Shown here piece after piece: positions 1 to 14,900 of a DNA stretch of 64,000 nucleotides (its first letter is position 1; the number at the start of each line of letters is the position of its first letter). The position numbers and the translations under genes were made by a program. The notes beneath the pieces are model-generated. The model saw only the letters and a list, made by a program, of their open reading frames with translations, was not told the origin of the DNA and did not search any database. The stretch comes from Branchiostoma floridae (lineage: Eukaryota > Chordata > Leptocardii > Amphioxiformes > Branchiostomatidae): assembly GCF_000003815.2 (NCBI RefSeq), contig NC_049985.1, forward strand, positions 315,678 through 379,677, written 5' to 3'.

Positions 1-3000
1 GAAAAGTAACACAGCTATCATTACTGAATTATCCTTTTGGTGGACGACGAAATGCTTTATTTTGGAGAAAAAAAACATTTAGAATTTTACGACAGTTTCT
101 TGTCGGGAAGGGAACTTTGCCATCCAAAGTCTGTGATTTTCTATTTTTATTTCGTGTTGATAGGATCTGCTTCAATTTGTCTTGGACAGACAAAGGTTTG
201 GCTAAACACTTCGGACAGTTAGGGATCAGTTCAAAAATAAAACTGACTTTGGAAACCGTTTTAACGTTGGAGTTTAGTTCATTACAATCAGTCAAATCTG
301 AGTCTAATTTCTCGTCCTTAAAAAGAGGTGAGCTCTACAGTTTTTATTTGAAGTCCTGTGCTTCGTTTCAAAAACTTATTTGAAGCAAAAAAAGAAAAAA
401 AAGAACCTCAAAAGATGGAAGAGATACTGAAGCAGATTAAAAAGCGTCCTCCTTTTTTTTTTTTCGTTTATATTTTTTACTTTCGTTGCTGAACGAAATG
501 CCCGGAAAATTTTCTCGTTGCTGACACTGTTTCTGTGCATCTGATGAAGGTACAACTGTTGATGGTACTGGTAGGTGCAAGTACGGGTCGGTCACGCTCG
601 GTAAAATTTTCTACGTGTATACCGTTTTGAGATCTGCACTGTTTTAAAGAAGCTGTGCTGACTGTTGAAGTCGATGCAGACTGTCCATTGGTGGGTGCCG
701 CGGCAACCTGCAATTGATAGAGGTTTGAATTAAGAATGACAGCCTGGCTCCATGCCAAGGAAAACTTGTTTATGGGTCTTTGAAAGAGGCCAAGGGCTGG
801 AAGTGGTCGTAAATACTCTGCATGTGTTGTCGTGGCAGTATGTGTTGACTGCCATTAAAAAAATGTCACTGGACTTTGTGGAATTTTTTTGCAACTTGAC
901 GTAGTACCAAACCAAATATGATGACATATTTGTTTTCAAACAAATCTGAATCGGTATCAAACATGTTACACGTTTCAGCAATGTCTTTTAGTTGTATATA
1001 ACACAAATTTTATTGAACATTTCTCAAATTTTATCCACAGCCCCTACACCCCATGAACAACAACAACAACACAAATTTTATGGACTGCAAGGAATAGGCT
1101 TCAACAGTCAAAGCTTCCTTCACTTTATTTGTTGTTGGCTGTAGTTCTGTATCATGTCACTGTAAGTCTGTGGATAGTTATGGGTACACAGGGGCTGACG
1201 TATTCCCGAAAACTTCCAGGTTTCGTGATATTGATAATTAACCCTTTTTACAGATCGTAACCTCAAAACAACACCTCGCAACAACATTCTGACATTTGAT
1301 TCAGTACCACACTGTAAATGCCGAAACTTTCGCAGTGGTTTTGTGTCATGTTAGGACAGAAAAGGGGATCAGCAGTGTTTAAATTTGCACTTGGAACAAT
1401 TCTAAATCATAGTAGTAAAACATATGGAGAACATATATTTGTAGAGTCACAACATGGCAATGGAGAAGGCACAGTAAAAATGAACCACTGCAAAAGTTTC
1501 ACATTTTACAGTATGTATTAATACTAATATCTACATCAACAAAGCAGTATTATGCCTCATGTTATGAGTATTATGGGTTATATTTGTGCTGGTGGGATCA
1601 GAATATTTTGAAGTAAATGTCATATTGACAGCTAGAAATATCAGGGAGGCTTGACTTATGAAACTCAAATCGTTAAGTCAATGGAGTGTTTTATGTGGAC
1701 CAATTTTCAAGTTGAGAAATCGGTTCGAACATAACACCAGTTTTTATATAGGACAGAATATGTTCAACATTCTTGTCAAAAGGATGAACATTGAAAGGTA
1801 CAAAATGTACAAATGGTCTTGACATATTTTCGTGTATTTTGATCCCAGAGCTTTTATATATCCATCCGAAGAAAGCACATCGCTTTGACAAAAGCGCAGT
1901 TCAATCGACATTACGAGCAAACCGTTGTACCTGTACCTAGTCATCCGTGCTTACACTGATGTATGCAAAGCAGGCCCTGCTGTGTTTTTATGAGTACAAC
2001 GGGTGTGGCAAGCATGCCATTGTTTCCAAAAGGCAAAAGAGAAAAGGCTGAGAAGTGTTGAGAAATGGTGCCGACACTTGGCCTCATGCAATGAGAAGGT
2101 TTTACCTGCTTTAGCTGCGATTTGTTATGCTGAGGGAAAAACTACCAAGGGAAATTATGATGTCCAGGGAACTCTGTGTTTGCTACAAGTAGCTCATTCT
2201 CCTTTAAATTGATGGTAGTGAGACGTATACAAAGAAACGCCAGCAAAAATACTGCTACTACTGTCAGTTAGTCTATACAGACTATGACATTACGCAAAAA
2301 AAGCACTCAAAAAGAGAGGAGATACAATGTTTGACAAAAAGTAAAAACAATGTTTTGTACATATAAAATTGTACATAAAAAAACACTAGTGTTCAGACAT
2401 GTTAATTTAAAACACTTAAAGTGTAAAATTTCTCAAAGCATGACAGATGAGTAATGATAAGGACAATGTAAAATTTTGATTTGAAATATGATAGTGATGA
2501 CAATAATATTCTATAATCACATGTATTATCCCGGAGTACTTCAGAAATGCTTTTTACTTTTTCTCAAGAATAATAAGACGATGTAATTAATATGCAGGAG
2601 AATGAGCTCAAATTTTTTTAAAGTTTCAAAAAAATAAACAGTAATGTAAAGTTTAGATCAGTTCAGTGTAGACTACAAAGCTTGTGGAATTGAAACCCTT
2701 TTAAATTGAAAAGAAAAGCACATATAGATCCTTCAAGATGATTTCTCGACAACAAAGCTTAAGAATAAAAAGTTATTCCTGGAAAGAAAGAAAAAAATAA
2801 ACTAGGACATGACAATTTCCCTTGGCTGTTTTAAGCATGCTCACATGAAACAACAACAAAAAAGAAGAAAATGCAAAGGAACATCTTTATTGTGCAAAAA
2901 AAAAAAGAAGTTAGAGAAAAAAATTGCATGTATTTTGCTGATTCAAGGTTGTGCTACCCACCTGAATTGCTGTATGATTGTACGCCCCTGAACCTTGTTG

Positions 3001-3041
3001 GGGGCAGCTAACTTTGAACTTGGGCGTCTGTTACGGCCATT

Positions 3042-3224
3042 CAAACACAGCTCTTAAGTGGTACAGGCTTAGGCCCTTTTGGACAGTTTTATTTCTTCTA
3101 ACTATGCACTTCAGTTTACATTTATAGTATACTTGACATTTAAACACAGCTTTAAGTGGTACAATCGTAGGCCCTTTTGGACAGTTATATTTCTTCAAGT
3201 ACACACTTCAGTTCACATTTAAAC
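3042..3224. repeat. Two-copy tandem duplication of about 100 bp
   Basis: The block around 3042-3123, with 'cccttttggacagtt' followed by a T-rich run and 'cacttcagttt', is repeated at about 3142-3222 with a few substitutions. The spacing is about 100 bp. No coding function is visible. Confidence 0.75.
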
Positions 3225-4350
3225 TTGACAAGGTGGGGAGAAGGGCAAGCAATTTTTCCCTGCATACATACAGAATCTTTCTACAATAGCCTCGCTTTGT
3301 TTGTACCTAGTGTGCCCCAATATAGGTCAACAGCAAACCACATTATACTAACTAGTCTTACAAACTGAAAATCGGGTACCATTTATTCAAAAGGCCTAGT
3401 ACAAGTGCACTGATGTCAAACGTTTAAAAAAAAACTTGTGACATAGTCAGCCAAAGTTTACAGTTAATAAAGCAAACATGTCGGTTGTAGAAGAGATTTC
3501 TGCTTTCTAAGGGAAAGATGAAGGGCCTAGAAGAGAGTCCTGAACCTTTGTCTCAAGTGCCAGCATGCATATTTGAACTTCTACTTGTTTACATGACATT
3601 ATACATGTACATACATACATATAACAAGCCTGCACCAGAAAGCAGCTCAATTGGAAGAAATCCAACTCTTATTCTTAGCTGTCTATTTGGAAGACATCCA
3701 ACTCTGGCAGTAAACAGGAAATATGTCACTTAACAACTGCTTTCTCCTGCAAAGCTATGGGAATCATTTGGACGCCTTAACTCGATTAATACGATTAAGC
3801 CGGAACCAAAGTATTTCATATATATTTCAAGGATAAATGCCCTGTACGTGAAGGCATCTGTAAAAAGATATGGCACATAAAATGATTCCCAGTGTGTTTA
3901 AGACAATTTCATGTCAGACTCAGTCTGAGTCAAAGGAAACCAATGTTTGAACTTTCTACCATTTTGTAGTCTGAAAACAATTTCAAGTTGCATGTTTTTT
4001 ATTCCAAAAGGCATCTATATTTCAAATGTTGTGTGCTATGTAAATGATAGAGCAATGTTTTGCTTAGTACTCTGTTTACACTCAGTACGATTTATGGTCA
4101 AGCGGATCAGAATTAAATGGAAGCAATGTTAGGACAGCCTGCTTCAAAAGGAAACTATCCTGGGGTGAACCCAATGTCCAAATATACATACCAGTGAGTC
4201 AGTGTCCTTGTAACAGGATACTGTAGATTGTTCTGGAAGGACCCTGGCAGCTGTACGGATGACACAGATTTTCAGGATGTCTTCATGTTGACTTTCAACT
4301 AAACTGATCATCTTTTACGAGGTGGGGAGAGTATAGGATTGAGGCCTAAG

Positions 4351-4450
4351 NNNNNNNNNNNNNNNNNNNNNNNNNNNNNNNNNNNNNNNNNNNNNNNNNN
4401 NNNNNNNNNNNNNNNNNNNNNNNNNNNNNNNNNNNNNNNNNNNNNNNNNN
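4351..4450. other. Assembly gap of 100 N
   Basis: Exactly 100 N, the conventional length for a gap of unknown size. The true distance between the flanks is therefore not known. Confidence 0.99.
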
Positions 4451-6031
4451 GTGTGCATTGCACAGATTAAATTTCAGATACTGTTTGATAGATAGAGCAT
4501 ATTGCACAATCCTGTGCAAAGACGTTAAGAGAAACAAGAAGTGATGATACACTTAAGTTTTATCAATTTTTGAAGACATCAGTGCCAAGTCTTGTTGTTG
4601 ACAGAATGTCAGCTTTGACCTTGGAATGCAGCCAAGGTCAGTTGGAAGGAAGACAGATAGCAAGGGTCCTCTGGTGTTGCAGCAGTTTTGTAATACGATA
4701 TTTAGATGGTTCTGGAAAGGATGAGGCAGATGAGCAGATGGCAATGGTGCCCGAGGGTTTCTGACAAATTTTCTACATTAAGGTTTTGCTGATGAACTTA
4801 TGTCAGGAGGGTTGAAACCAAAATGGCAAATTCATGCAAGTGTGCACCACGATTCTATTACATATTCATTAAAAGACTTGAGTACAAAGTCTTGTTAGGG
4901 TTCTTTGTAGAAATGTAGAGCAATATGAGAGGGGTGCTATACTATATAATTATTATAGTAACTCTGTAGAAAAAGGAACACAACAAATTTTGATGAACAT
5001 GAGAATTTTAGATTTGAACAGTGAAAACACGAACGATGTAGCGCCAATATCTGATAACAATTCCTATGGGAGAGCTGTGTTAGTCCCAAGTTCAAGTTGC
5101 TGACAGTTGCCCCAGTTTCAAACCTGGAACAAAGCCAAGTTCGTGTGAATAGCAGATGCAGACAGATTACGCCAGGGTCACATGTTAACCCAGTGGATGG
5201 TTGCTGATGCTCCAGATTTGTGGCTAGATATTTGACCTCTTTGGTGTGGCGCAATACTTCAAATATAGAAATCAAAGCTGTCATGATGATATTGGCACTC
5301 AATGGAAGCTGCTTGAGGGATTGTTTTTCGCCAAAGCTGCTATATATGATGTAGACATACTCCATGGGTGTCCAGATACTACTATTTGTAGATTCCAGAC
5401 TGCATGGGTGTCCATATACTACGGTTACATGTACATGTAGGTCAGTTTGGGGAAGGGTGGCTTGACTAGGGTCAAGGGAGGGAAAATTGTCTGCATTATA
5501 TACGTGTTTTTGTTAAGGTTCAGAAAGATTTTGAAAATAAAGTGGTGTTAGACTTGTGCGCTGCAGACTTGAAGTTGAAGGATACACTTCTCTAGAGTGG
5601 AATTGTATGGGTTTATCAGATGAGTTAACTTACAATTGTGAATAACTTCTTTTGAGGCCGTTCCAAAACTGCAAAAAAAAACTAGAAGACATGATTTTAG
5701 GGCTGCAAAATTGCAACTTTTAAAAGAATGGGAAAAAATTGCTAGAAATAATACAAGAGAGGTAAATACATTTCCAGACATAATGAAAAAAAAATTATTA
5801 AAAAGTTCAAAGCTTGAAACTGCAATGCTCCTGCATTTCCAACCAAAGCTGCTAGAGATCTGTCTACCAAAGAAAATCATGACCATAGCATGAAATATGA
5901 AAACAGGAAGTTCCACTGCAGTACCAAAGAAAGGCAATAAGGGGCCCAAAATCTAATTGTTACTTCCTTGTACCAACCCCTACACATTGTACCAAATATC
6001 ACAAAGATCTGTCTTTGACTTGCTGTGTTGT

Positions 6032-6423
6032 CTTGCCCACAAACAAACAAACTGACACCCAAAAACGTAACCCTCAAATCGAAAGTAAAAAGTTGAGTGC
6101 CACATAACTTACGGGCTGACTGTTGCCCACAAACAAAGAAACTGACACACATTTGCACCCAAAAACGTAACCCTCAAAGCAAAAGTAAAAAGTTGAGTGC
6201 CACATAACTTACGGGCTGAGCGTTGCCCACAAACAAAGAAACTGACCCACATTTGCACCCAAAAACGTAACCTTCAAATCAAAAGTAAAATTAAAAAGTT
6301 GAGTGCCACATAACTTACGTATTATGTTGCCCACAAACAAACAAACTTGCAGATACCCAAAAATGTAACCTTCAAAGCGAAATTAAAAAGTTGAGTACCA
6401 TATAACTTACGGGCTGAGCGTTG
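6032..6423. repeat. Minisatellite, about 100-bp unit, four copies
   Basis: Four imperfect copies share the order 'ttgcccacaaacaaa', 'cccaaaaacgtaacc', 'aaaaagttgagtgccacat' and 'aacttacgggctgag'. Unit length varies from about 89 to 107 bp because of small indels. The last copy has diverged most. No coding frame runs through the units. Confidence 0.85.
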
Positions 6424-8979
6424 AATGGCCGTAGCAAGCATTAGGACCATGGCACGTGGTCACTGGGACTTCCTCTCAAGTGTGATGCAGAATACCAATG
6501 TTACTCCACAATCTCACTGATCGTATCCTCTGTGTGGCTGTGTCCATATATAGGTGTGATACTACATTTCTAGGAGACACCCTACTATCTAACACACAGG
6601 GCCTAACTTTAAGGCCCCCGGACTACGTAGCATTGTGCAACCAAGCCAAGCCGCTCGGTCTGCTTCTGTGACGCAGTGGTGGCGAGACGGAGGCTAACCG
6701 CATGAGGGATGTGAGAGTGACAATAATACATGTGATGATGATGCCAATGTATACTACAGGTACAGGTAACGCACAACATCCACTCCTGGTCTGTAAAAAT
6801 GCTGTTGATGTTGATATTGTTGATGTTGCTATTGCAGAGTGACGCACTGACTAATCCTACACTTGGATCTTATAGGAACAACCCTCCTCTCCGCAGGCCA
6901 GGGTTAAGGCTCTGCGAAAAGGCGAACCATTGGGGACAAGTGCGCACGCATGATCCTCCGAACTACCGGCCCGTTGATTGGCCCGCACGCCTCGTGGGTA
7001 TGCCATGTCGAAAAGTGTCCCCCAGGAATTTGCTAGGTCGTGATGATGATTATGATGATCGTACTGTACTGTTTTCTCCTGCGCTATTTCGGTATGGTTC
7101 TTGTGTCTTGTGAGTCACTACTCTTCGCATCCTCTACTGGTGTAGATTATAATCTCTCTGAGCATGGCAATAGCAGTCTTCTATGGGTGAGCTTTGCACT
7201 AAAATCACGGATCAGATAGAGAAAACATTCTCAGCTTTTCTATGACTATGGTTCAGTGCAGTGTGATGTGTTGATGCCGATGTAGTGCACACAAGGTGGT
7301 CAGTTGCAACTTCAACGCAATTCTGACTTTCCTTTGCTCCAGCCTTCGCACTGTGTGCTAAATTCTTTTCGTACCTTTATCGCGTTCCTCAAGTAACAAA
7401 AGGATCGATATATTCTGATAGATACAAACATTTATCAGGAACTGAGAATGGTAATTTTGCTGTACAACAGCTCCCCCTGGCAATGAGCCCAAGAAGTACA
7501 ATCAAATACGAAATATGTCTAGTAAGGAAAGCCTAAGTCCAGGCTTTACCAATCCAGAAATGGCATATCCTTCCTTTAACTACATTGTACACGTCTGAAA
7601 CAAGGTCTTATCGATAGACAGGATGCAGTTCTTTTTTTACAACCAAAAGTAAAATTCATGGCAACACTTTGTAGTTATTCTGATGCTTTCCTCAGCGCAG
7701 GAATGACTGCAGGTAAAGGCTAAAATCGGCTGCTGTGTAGTGTGTTGCTCAGCTGGATTTATCTTCAAGTATTATGGAGTTTTTTCATAGGCATAGTAGG
7801 ACTTTGGTTTAATAAGACACGTTGCCCCAGTTAACAATAAGATGGCTTTTGGAAGAGAGTTTGTTATAGTGCGTGTGTCGGTTTTCCCAGGGACGGTCTT
7901 TAGGAAAGGAAAGAAAAGGATAGAAACATCTACCTAGATCCAACTTCGACTCATTGAAGAGCTGGTTATACATATTTTTGTACATTGGAAGTACCCTTTA
8001 TTTGGTTGGCAGGGAATGGCAAATCTGTTCTGAAGTTTTTGTGTGGCTACAAAACAGGAAGGTTGTGAAGGAAACTCCAAGAGCATGAGAAGAAATTTCT
8101 TTAAGGTTTTCAAGTCCAATGTCAGTTAGGAACGGAAAACGCGGAAGTTAAACATGGCTTGAAGCATGAAGGTTCCTAGCTGCAGTGGTTGGAACGTTAG
8201 TGTCTTGTCAAAACACCATGGAAGAATCGTACATAATAAACCACCCACAGCATGTATATATATAGAAATTGCGAACTTTCTCAACATGGCATACCCACGG
8301 TAGATCTGTTTTGTTTCCATCTTCCTCCTACTCCGGACGGAATTGGAGCCTCTCGATATAACCGCCCCTTTCGTTATTATAAGACAGGTCTCTCTAACAT
8401 TGGACACATACAAGTAGGAATGTCGCAACGCGGTGACACTGCTGGGGACTGGGATGGGTGAACTCTGAACTCTGACCCCTCATGGGGCCACTTTGAGGTG
8501 TCATCACCATCTGCATGAAAGATAGAATGATGATGGTTGTCTTGTGTCGCTTCTGACTCCATTCGGCATCATTTTTACGATCAGAAAAAAAAAAGAGTCG
8601 AAAAGTACCTACCAACTTACCTATCGAACAGTAAACATACTTCAAACACATACAAACAAAACTACAAGAAATAAAGAAACACAGTCAATTTTCAAGTACA
8701 AATTGGTGGTAGCTGAATTTTGACTGTTTGCCAAAAGAAATGCAAGGTACAAATTTGGTGCAAAACAGTCCAAAATTGTTTCCCACGGCTTGTCTTTTTT
8801 GATAATCTGAACGACAAAATTAACGCAACTAAAAACGTGTTGTAACGTCGCTTGCCTGCATATTGACTTGACCCCTCTAAGTGGCCATGCATAGTGATGA
8901 GGTGGTGGTAACAAAAGAACATGTCCGCCTATGTGTCCGTGCCGCACGGCTAACTCCCGTACCTTCGACCGCCCCCCAG
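6424..8979. other. No gene recognised upstream of the SLC6 exons
   Basis: No domain-bearing frame is visible. Around 6790-7060 a GC-richer stretch has an open plus frame of about 104 codons ending in a GAT-rich run. Its composition suggests repeat-derived sequence and I assign no function. The SLC6 gene must have further 5' exons (transmembrane helices 1-2); none is recognisable here. Confidence 0.45.
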
Positions 8980-11900
8980 GGATCGGCTATGGCATGGTGG
9001 TCGTGTCAGGGCTGGTCTGTATTTACTACAACGTAATTATCGCCTGGACTCTGCACTTCCTATTCTCATCGTTCACCTCGGCTCTGCCCTGGGCCTCCTG
9101 CGACAACGCCTGGAACACCGAGAACTGCACCCTGGCCGCCAACCATTCCGCGCTCGACGAGAACGTCACTCGCATCTCACCCACACAGGAGTACTGGAAG
9201 TAAGTCGTTAATGTTCAATTATGGTAAAGGTATACATGTAGATGTATCTGCAGCTACATTTTGTACATTTGTGGAACTGCATCTTGACTGGAGGAGAACA
9301 TCATCCATAGCTAACCTACACATGAGTACTGGTTAAATGTTGAATTAAGGTAAAGGTATAGTTACTTTAAGCTACATTTGTGGAACTACATTTGTGGCTA
9401 CTCATCAAAAAAACTCAGAAAAGAAAATTAAACACAGCCTTCCTATAAAGTTTAAATCCCTGACTTTTTCTGTGCTCTGTGTCCCCAGTAACCGTGTGCT
9501 GGGCATTTCGGCCGGTATCGAGGAGACCGGAACCATCCAGTGGGAGCTGGCGCTGTGTCTGCTGGGAGCCTGGGTCGTCGTCTTCTTCTGCCTCTTCAAG
9601 GGGATCAAGTCATCTGGAAAGGTAACTTATACAAACTGCTGCATTTGTAATAATGCATGTCAAGGTGTGTACTTTCCTATGATTGTGCTTAGGATATGGA
9701 TCAAAGCACCCACACTTTGGAAACAGAATTATTTTGCATAAAAGCACTAATAAAAAGTTGTGCAGGATTGGCAGAAAGAAGTCAAGCTCAAGCAGTAGCT
9801 TTGAGTGTTTGCATCTGTCATCAGGATCAAGTACCATCACTCAACAATGGCTAGATGGATTGGTTTTTGGTGTGTTGATAGGTTGTGCCAAAAACTGTTA
9901 ATGATTACATTTTGGGCCCCTGGCAGCTTTGGTGGGTACTGCAGTAGAACATCTGGTGTTGATACCTTTCTTCTGTCTGTTTAGGTTGTGTACTTCACAG
10001 CCACCTTCCCCTACATGATGCTGATTGTGCTGTTTCTGCGTGGGGTTACCCTGGAGGGTGCTGGGAAGGGTCTGGTCTACTACCTGACCCCGGACTTCAG
10101 CCGACTGGCCGACTCACAGGTGGGCTGGGGTTTATCTTTGTGTGTGTTATTGAGTTTGTGTCTGTGTGTGAATACGTATGCGTGTGTGTGTGTTTGATGT
10201 ATTGTGTAGGAGGTAAAAGTCTTCCCATGTGTTGTCAATCCATCTCTAACACTCAAAGTTACAGACAGGACTGAAACTTCACATTAACATCATGTATACA
10301 TGGAAAAACTGAATTGTTGTCCAGACGGATTAACAACAGACGTTAAACCGGATAGTTAGTGAGTGAGTTGTCCAAAATTCATAAGGCACACATTTACGAT
10401 CAGTGTTTGTGGTGAAGTGCATTATACACAATTCAGCCTGTGGGCTGTTTTACAAATAAACTATTCTGTCTTTGAAAGCAGTGGGATTGAACATTGACAT
10501 GTCAAATTTATCTTTCAGGTGTGGTACGACGCTGCCTCCCAGATCTTCTACTCCCTGGGGATCGCTTTTGGTGGGACCCAAGTCATGGCCAGCTACAACA
10601 AGTTCAACAACAACACCCACAGGTGAGAGCTCCAGGGATTTCGTACTTGGTAACTGATAAACTGTCACCAACCAGTCTTTTAAAAAAAGCGCTTTTTAAT
10701 AAGAAAGCTAGACACAATGCGTGGCTGGGGAATTCCAGTTTTTCGCTTTCAAGACACATTCTTACTATCATCGCACTCGGACATGTGGATACTGTGATTC
10801 TGTGGTAACTTCATTTTAGCAACAATTATTTGATTTCTCGGAGGCCAGCAAGAAAAACTGTTCTCATCGCTGAAATTAAATCCTGTGAGCTACTCTCTTT
10901 CACCCAAACAGCTAAAACTACTGAATGCCAGCAAATGGGTTTACAGTACTCCAGTAAGACCTGAATTTTAAACAGTAACTGAAGTAAGCTGTTATATCTT
11001 GTGCACCACTGACTTTTGACTCAGATGTGTTGATATAACATTCACTAAGACATTGCATGAACTGTTGTGTTTTAGGGACTCTGTGTTCATCGCCCTGAGT
11101 AACTGCTGCACCAGTGTGTTTGCCGGCGTGGTGGTGTTCTCGATCCTGGGCCACATGGCTCACAAGCTGGACATGGACGTCAAGGATGTGGTTGCAAACG
11201 GTACACAGATTTCTTTATCTTCCTGTAATGCACCAAGTCATGGAATATAAGACCTGAGAGGTTTAGATTTCTGTGTCTGATGTATATATCGTGGAAATTG
11301 ATTTTGGCAATGGTTAATAGATCATAACTTCACTCAAAACGCTAAAAAGTCTTCACTCCAGGTTTTCAAGCAGCTATGTCTGTGTTTACAGTCTGTCAAG
11401 GCCACACGCATTGATGTCTTAACACACTCCCTTGGTCTGAACTCTGTAGCCTGGTAACTGCAATTTGGAGTTGGACTTGCTAATGCAGCCACTGGTTCGT
11501 TCAACATCAGTACACTATTGTAAACACCACCCTTTCCCCTTCAGGCCCTGGCCTTGTGTTTGTTGCGTACCCGGAGGCCCTGACTCTGCTGCCCGTCGCA
11601 CCACTGTGGTCTTGTGTTTGTGTGTAGTTTGTAATGTTAACCTGTAGATATAGAACAGTAAGGGCTAAAGAATGCCATTTTTTCCTGTGACAGGCCCTGA
11701 CCTTGTGTTTGTTGCGTACCCGGAGGCCCTGACCCTGCTGACCGTCGCACCCCTGTGGTCTTGTGTTTGTGACATACATGTACATGTACAGTACTTCCTA
11801 TTGTTGATCAGCAAGGTTACACTGCTAACTGCTCCCCTTTCCCCCTTTAGGCCCCGGCCTGGTGTTTGTTGCGTACCCGGAGGCCCTGACCCTGCTGCCC

Positions 11901-14900
11901 GTCGCACCCCTGTGGTCCGTGCTGTTCTTCTTCATGATCTTCACTGTGGGACTTGACACACAGGTAAGCTGATGGGCTTATGAAGGGAGAGGGATGGGCC
12001 CTGCCTTCCAATACCGGCCACTAGACACAGTTGATAATAACGTACTGAGTAATTTTGCTGAAAACATGTCTGTCTCCCCCTGTAGTTTGTGATACTGGAG
12101 TCTTGTATTTCTGGAATCTGCGATAAAACGGGGGTCCTGTGTTTGAGGAGGTGCCTTGAGCACATACCAGCCTCATTACTCACACCTTGAATTAGGGGTG
12201 CGGCTTATTACCTCAAACACTGCTCTGTGTGGATGTATAATGTTACCTTTTTGTCTATATTAAAAACCTGTATCTGTTTTCACCTACAGTTTGTGATGCT
12301 GGAGACCTGTATTACCGGGATCTGTGACGAGTTTCCCCACATCATGGGGAAGTACAAGACTTTGGGAAGTGTAGACATGGATTGTTGTCCATTAACAAAG
12401 CTTATGTCTGTTTCCCCCTGTAGTTTGTGATGCTGGAGACGTGTATTACCGGGATCTGTGACGAGTTCCCCCACATCATGGGGAAGTACAAGACCTGGGT
12501 GCTGCTGGTGGTGTCTGTCGTCATGTATTTCCTGGGACTCACCTGCGTCACCAACGTAAGTTAGGGGAAAGGGAAAATGAGATTGACCAGACATACAACT
12601 GTGCCTGTTTTCCCCAAAACTGATAAACTGCAGGCCTGGGGCCTTTCCCTGACAGGAGTGGCTGCAAAGGTGTATGAACGCCTCCAACCAAACAGAGTAT
12701 CTACTTGGTTTATTGAATTTATTCCTTTGCGCCCAAACAAGAACTTTCCTGTCTATTGTTTGATAAAATAATCGACAAAATATAGAAGTTTATATATAGC
12801 AAAAGGAAGCAATCATCATTTAGGTCAATTCAAGACTGCGTACGAATAACATAAAGGGTAGGCAGCAGTCGGCTAGACTTCAAACTACGCTTCTAAGCGG
12901 CTATGTCAAGCGGGTTCACCCTAGTTAGACCACAGATTTTGTTGTCTCTTTAACACATCCTTGGTGTACCACAACCTCTGTTGCCTGACAACTTGTTGAT
13001 GGTGTTGATGCAGTCACTGGATCTTTCAACTTGCATTTTCAGGCTGGCATGTACTGGCTGAACCTGATGGACTGGTACTCTGCTGGGTTCTCTCTGATGG
13101 TGCTGGCTTTCTTCATGTGTGTGGCCATCTCCTGGGTGTACGGTAAGTACTGTGTGTGTGTGTCTGTGAGTGTGTCTGTGTGTGTGCACGTGTGTGTGTG
13201 GGGGGGGGGGGGTTTCCCTGGTGGTGCTGGCTTTCTTCATGTGTGTGGCCATCTCTTGGGTGTACGGGAAGTTCTGTTATGTACTGCATGATATATGCTG
13301 CATAGATTGTCAAACACTCTTCCTTTACACTAAGGGCTATGTGTGTGTGTGCGGCTTTGAACAATGCTACTATAGTATTTGATGGTAAAAGGTATGACCA
13401 TGTTTTTTGCTTTTTTCTCCAGGGTTCCAGCGTTTCTGTAAGAATGTTCAGGAGATGATCGGCTACCAACCCAACTACTACTTCAAGATCTGCTGGGCTG
13501 TCATCTCCCCCATGGTTCTGCTGGTATGTACTGAAGTAAAGTAGTGGTGGTGATAGTACATTTAGTAGTATTTGTTTGGGTAGGGGTAGAAGTGTTAGTA
13601 ATACAGCGATCAGACTGACAGTACTGTAGTCTCCATCATTGTTTAGTTCCTTTGCATAGAGTCGTAGTCTGTATAGACCGACTGACAGAAGTAGTGGTAG
13701 TTGTAGTTGTAGACAGAAGTACTAGGCATCCTTCTGTCTTACACTCTTACACATTGACAGTGGGCTCGAGGTTGCCAAAATGTGTAAAACTGTAGGCTTA
13801 TGATGACATTGTCAATATGTCATGCTAATATTGAAATGGTCCAGCATAGTTTTGTAAAATCCAATAAATTTCAAGCCTCTCATGCAATAAATACTATGTT
13901 TGTTTTTCCCTTAAGATCATAATGCTTGAGATTTACATTACTGTGAGCTATGAGTTGGCCATAGGTTTTGGAGGATCAATGTTGAGTGGCCCAGTATATA
14001 TCCTTGCGGTACACCTTTTTGACTGTGTTCGCCTTTCCCCCTACAGTTCATCGTGGTGTTCTCCATGGTTGTGCATGTGCCTGCGTACTACGGACCGTAC
14101 CAATACTCTAACTGTGCCATCTGTATCCCTGGTTCTTGTTTAATCAGTTCTTCTCTCCCTACAGTTCATTGTGGTGGTTGTGCACGTGCCTGCGTACCCT
14201 ACCAGTACCCTAACTGGGCCATCTGTATCCCTGGTTCATGTTTAACCATTGCTCTTCTCTCCCCCTTACAGTTTATCGTGGTGTTCTCCATGGTTGTTCA
14301 CGTGCCTGCGTACTACGGCCCCTACCAGTACCCGTACTGGGCCATCTGTATCTATAGTTCATGTTTTAATCACTGCTTTTCTCCCCCCCTTACAGTTCAT
14401 CGTGGTGTTCAGCATGGTTGTGCATGTGCCTGCGTACTACGGACCGTACCAGTACCCCAACTGGGCCATCTGTATCGGCTGGTTCTTGTTTAACCATTGC
14501 TATTCTCTCCCCCTACAGTTCATCGTGGTGTTCAGCATGGTTGTGCATGTGCCTGCGTACTACGGACCGTACCAGTACCCTAACTGGGCCATCTGTATCG
14601 GCTGGTTCATGTTTAACCATTGCTCTTCTCTCCCCCTACAGTTTATCGTGGTGTTCAGCATGGTTGTGCATGTGCCTGCGTACTACGGACCCTACCAGTA
14701 CCCCAACTGGGCCATCTGTATCGGCTGGTTCATGGCCATGCTGTCCATCGTCATGGTGCCCCTGTTTGTGGTGCTGGCCATCCTCAAAGCCAAGGGCAGC
14801 TTCATGGAAGTAAGTCTTCTCGCATTCAAGACTTGGTTGTATCTTCTAGTGCCTACGTTATACATGTGAGTCATTGGATGACTGGCGCCAGCTCTAAAAT

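Larger units (their letters stand above)
1..6031. other. No gene recognised
   Basis: The stretch is AT-rich and I see no open frame with a recognisable domain on either strand. The short open frames are of chance length and composition. It contains one local tandem duplication (3042-3224) and one assembly gap (4351-4450). It could hold introns or upstream exons of the SLC6 gene that starts before 8980, but I found no exon encoding the expected first two membrane helices. Confidence 0.5.

Noticed and set aside
6600..7060. Possible tRNA or tRNA-derived SINE in the GC-richer segment
   Set aside because: I could not find A and B box promoter elements or a cloverleaf that folds by eye.
13145..13212. 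Possible CRISPR-like or regulatory repeat in the GT/G-rich tract
   Set aside because: It is a simple dinucleotide and homopolymer run in an intron with no spacers.
14249..14869. A 206-codon open frame that looks like a multi-repeat membrane protein
   Set aside because: It is the SLC6 exon plus its truncated upstream copies read through. I annotate the exon and the copies separately, since each copy begins at a splice acceptor.
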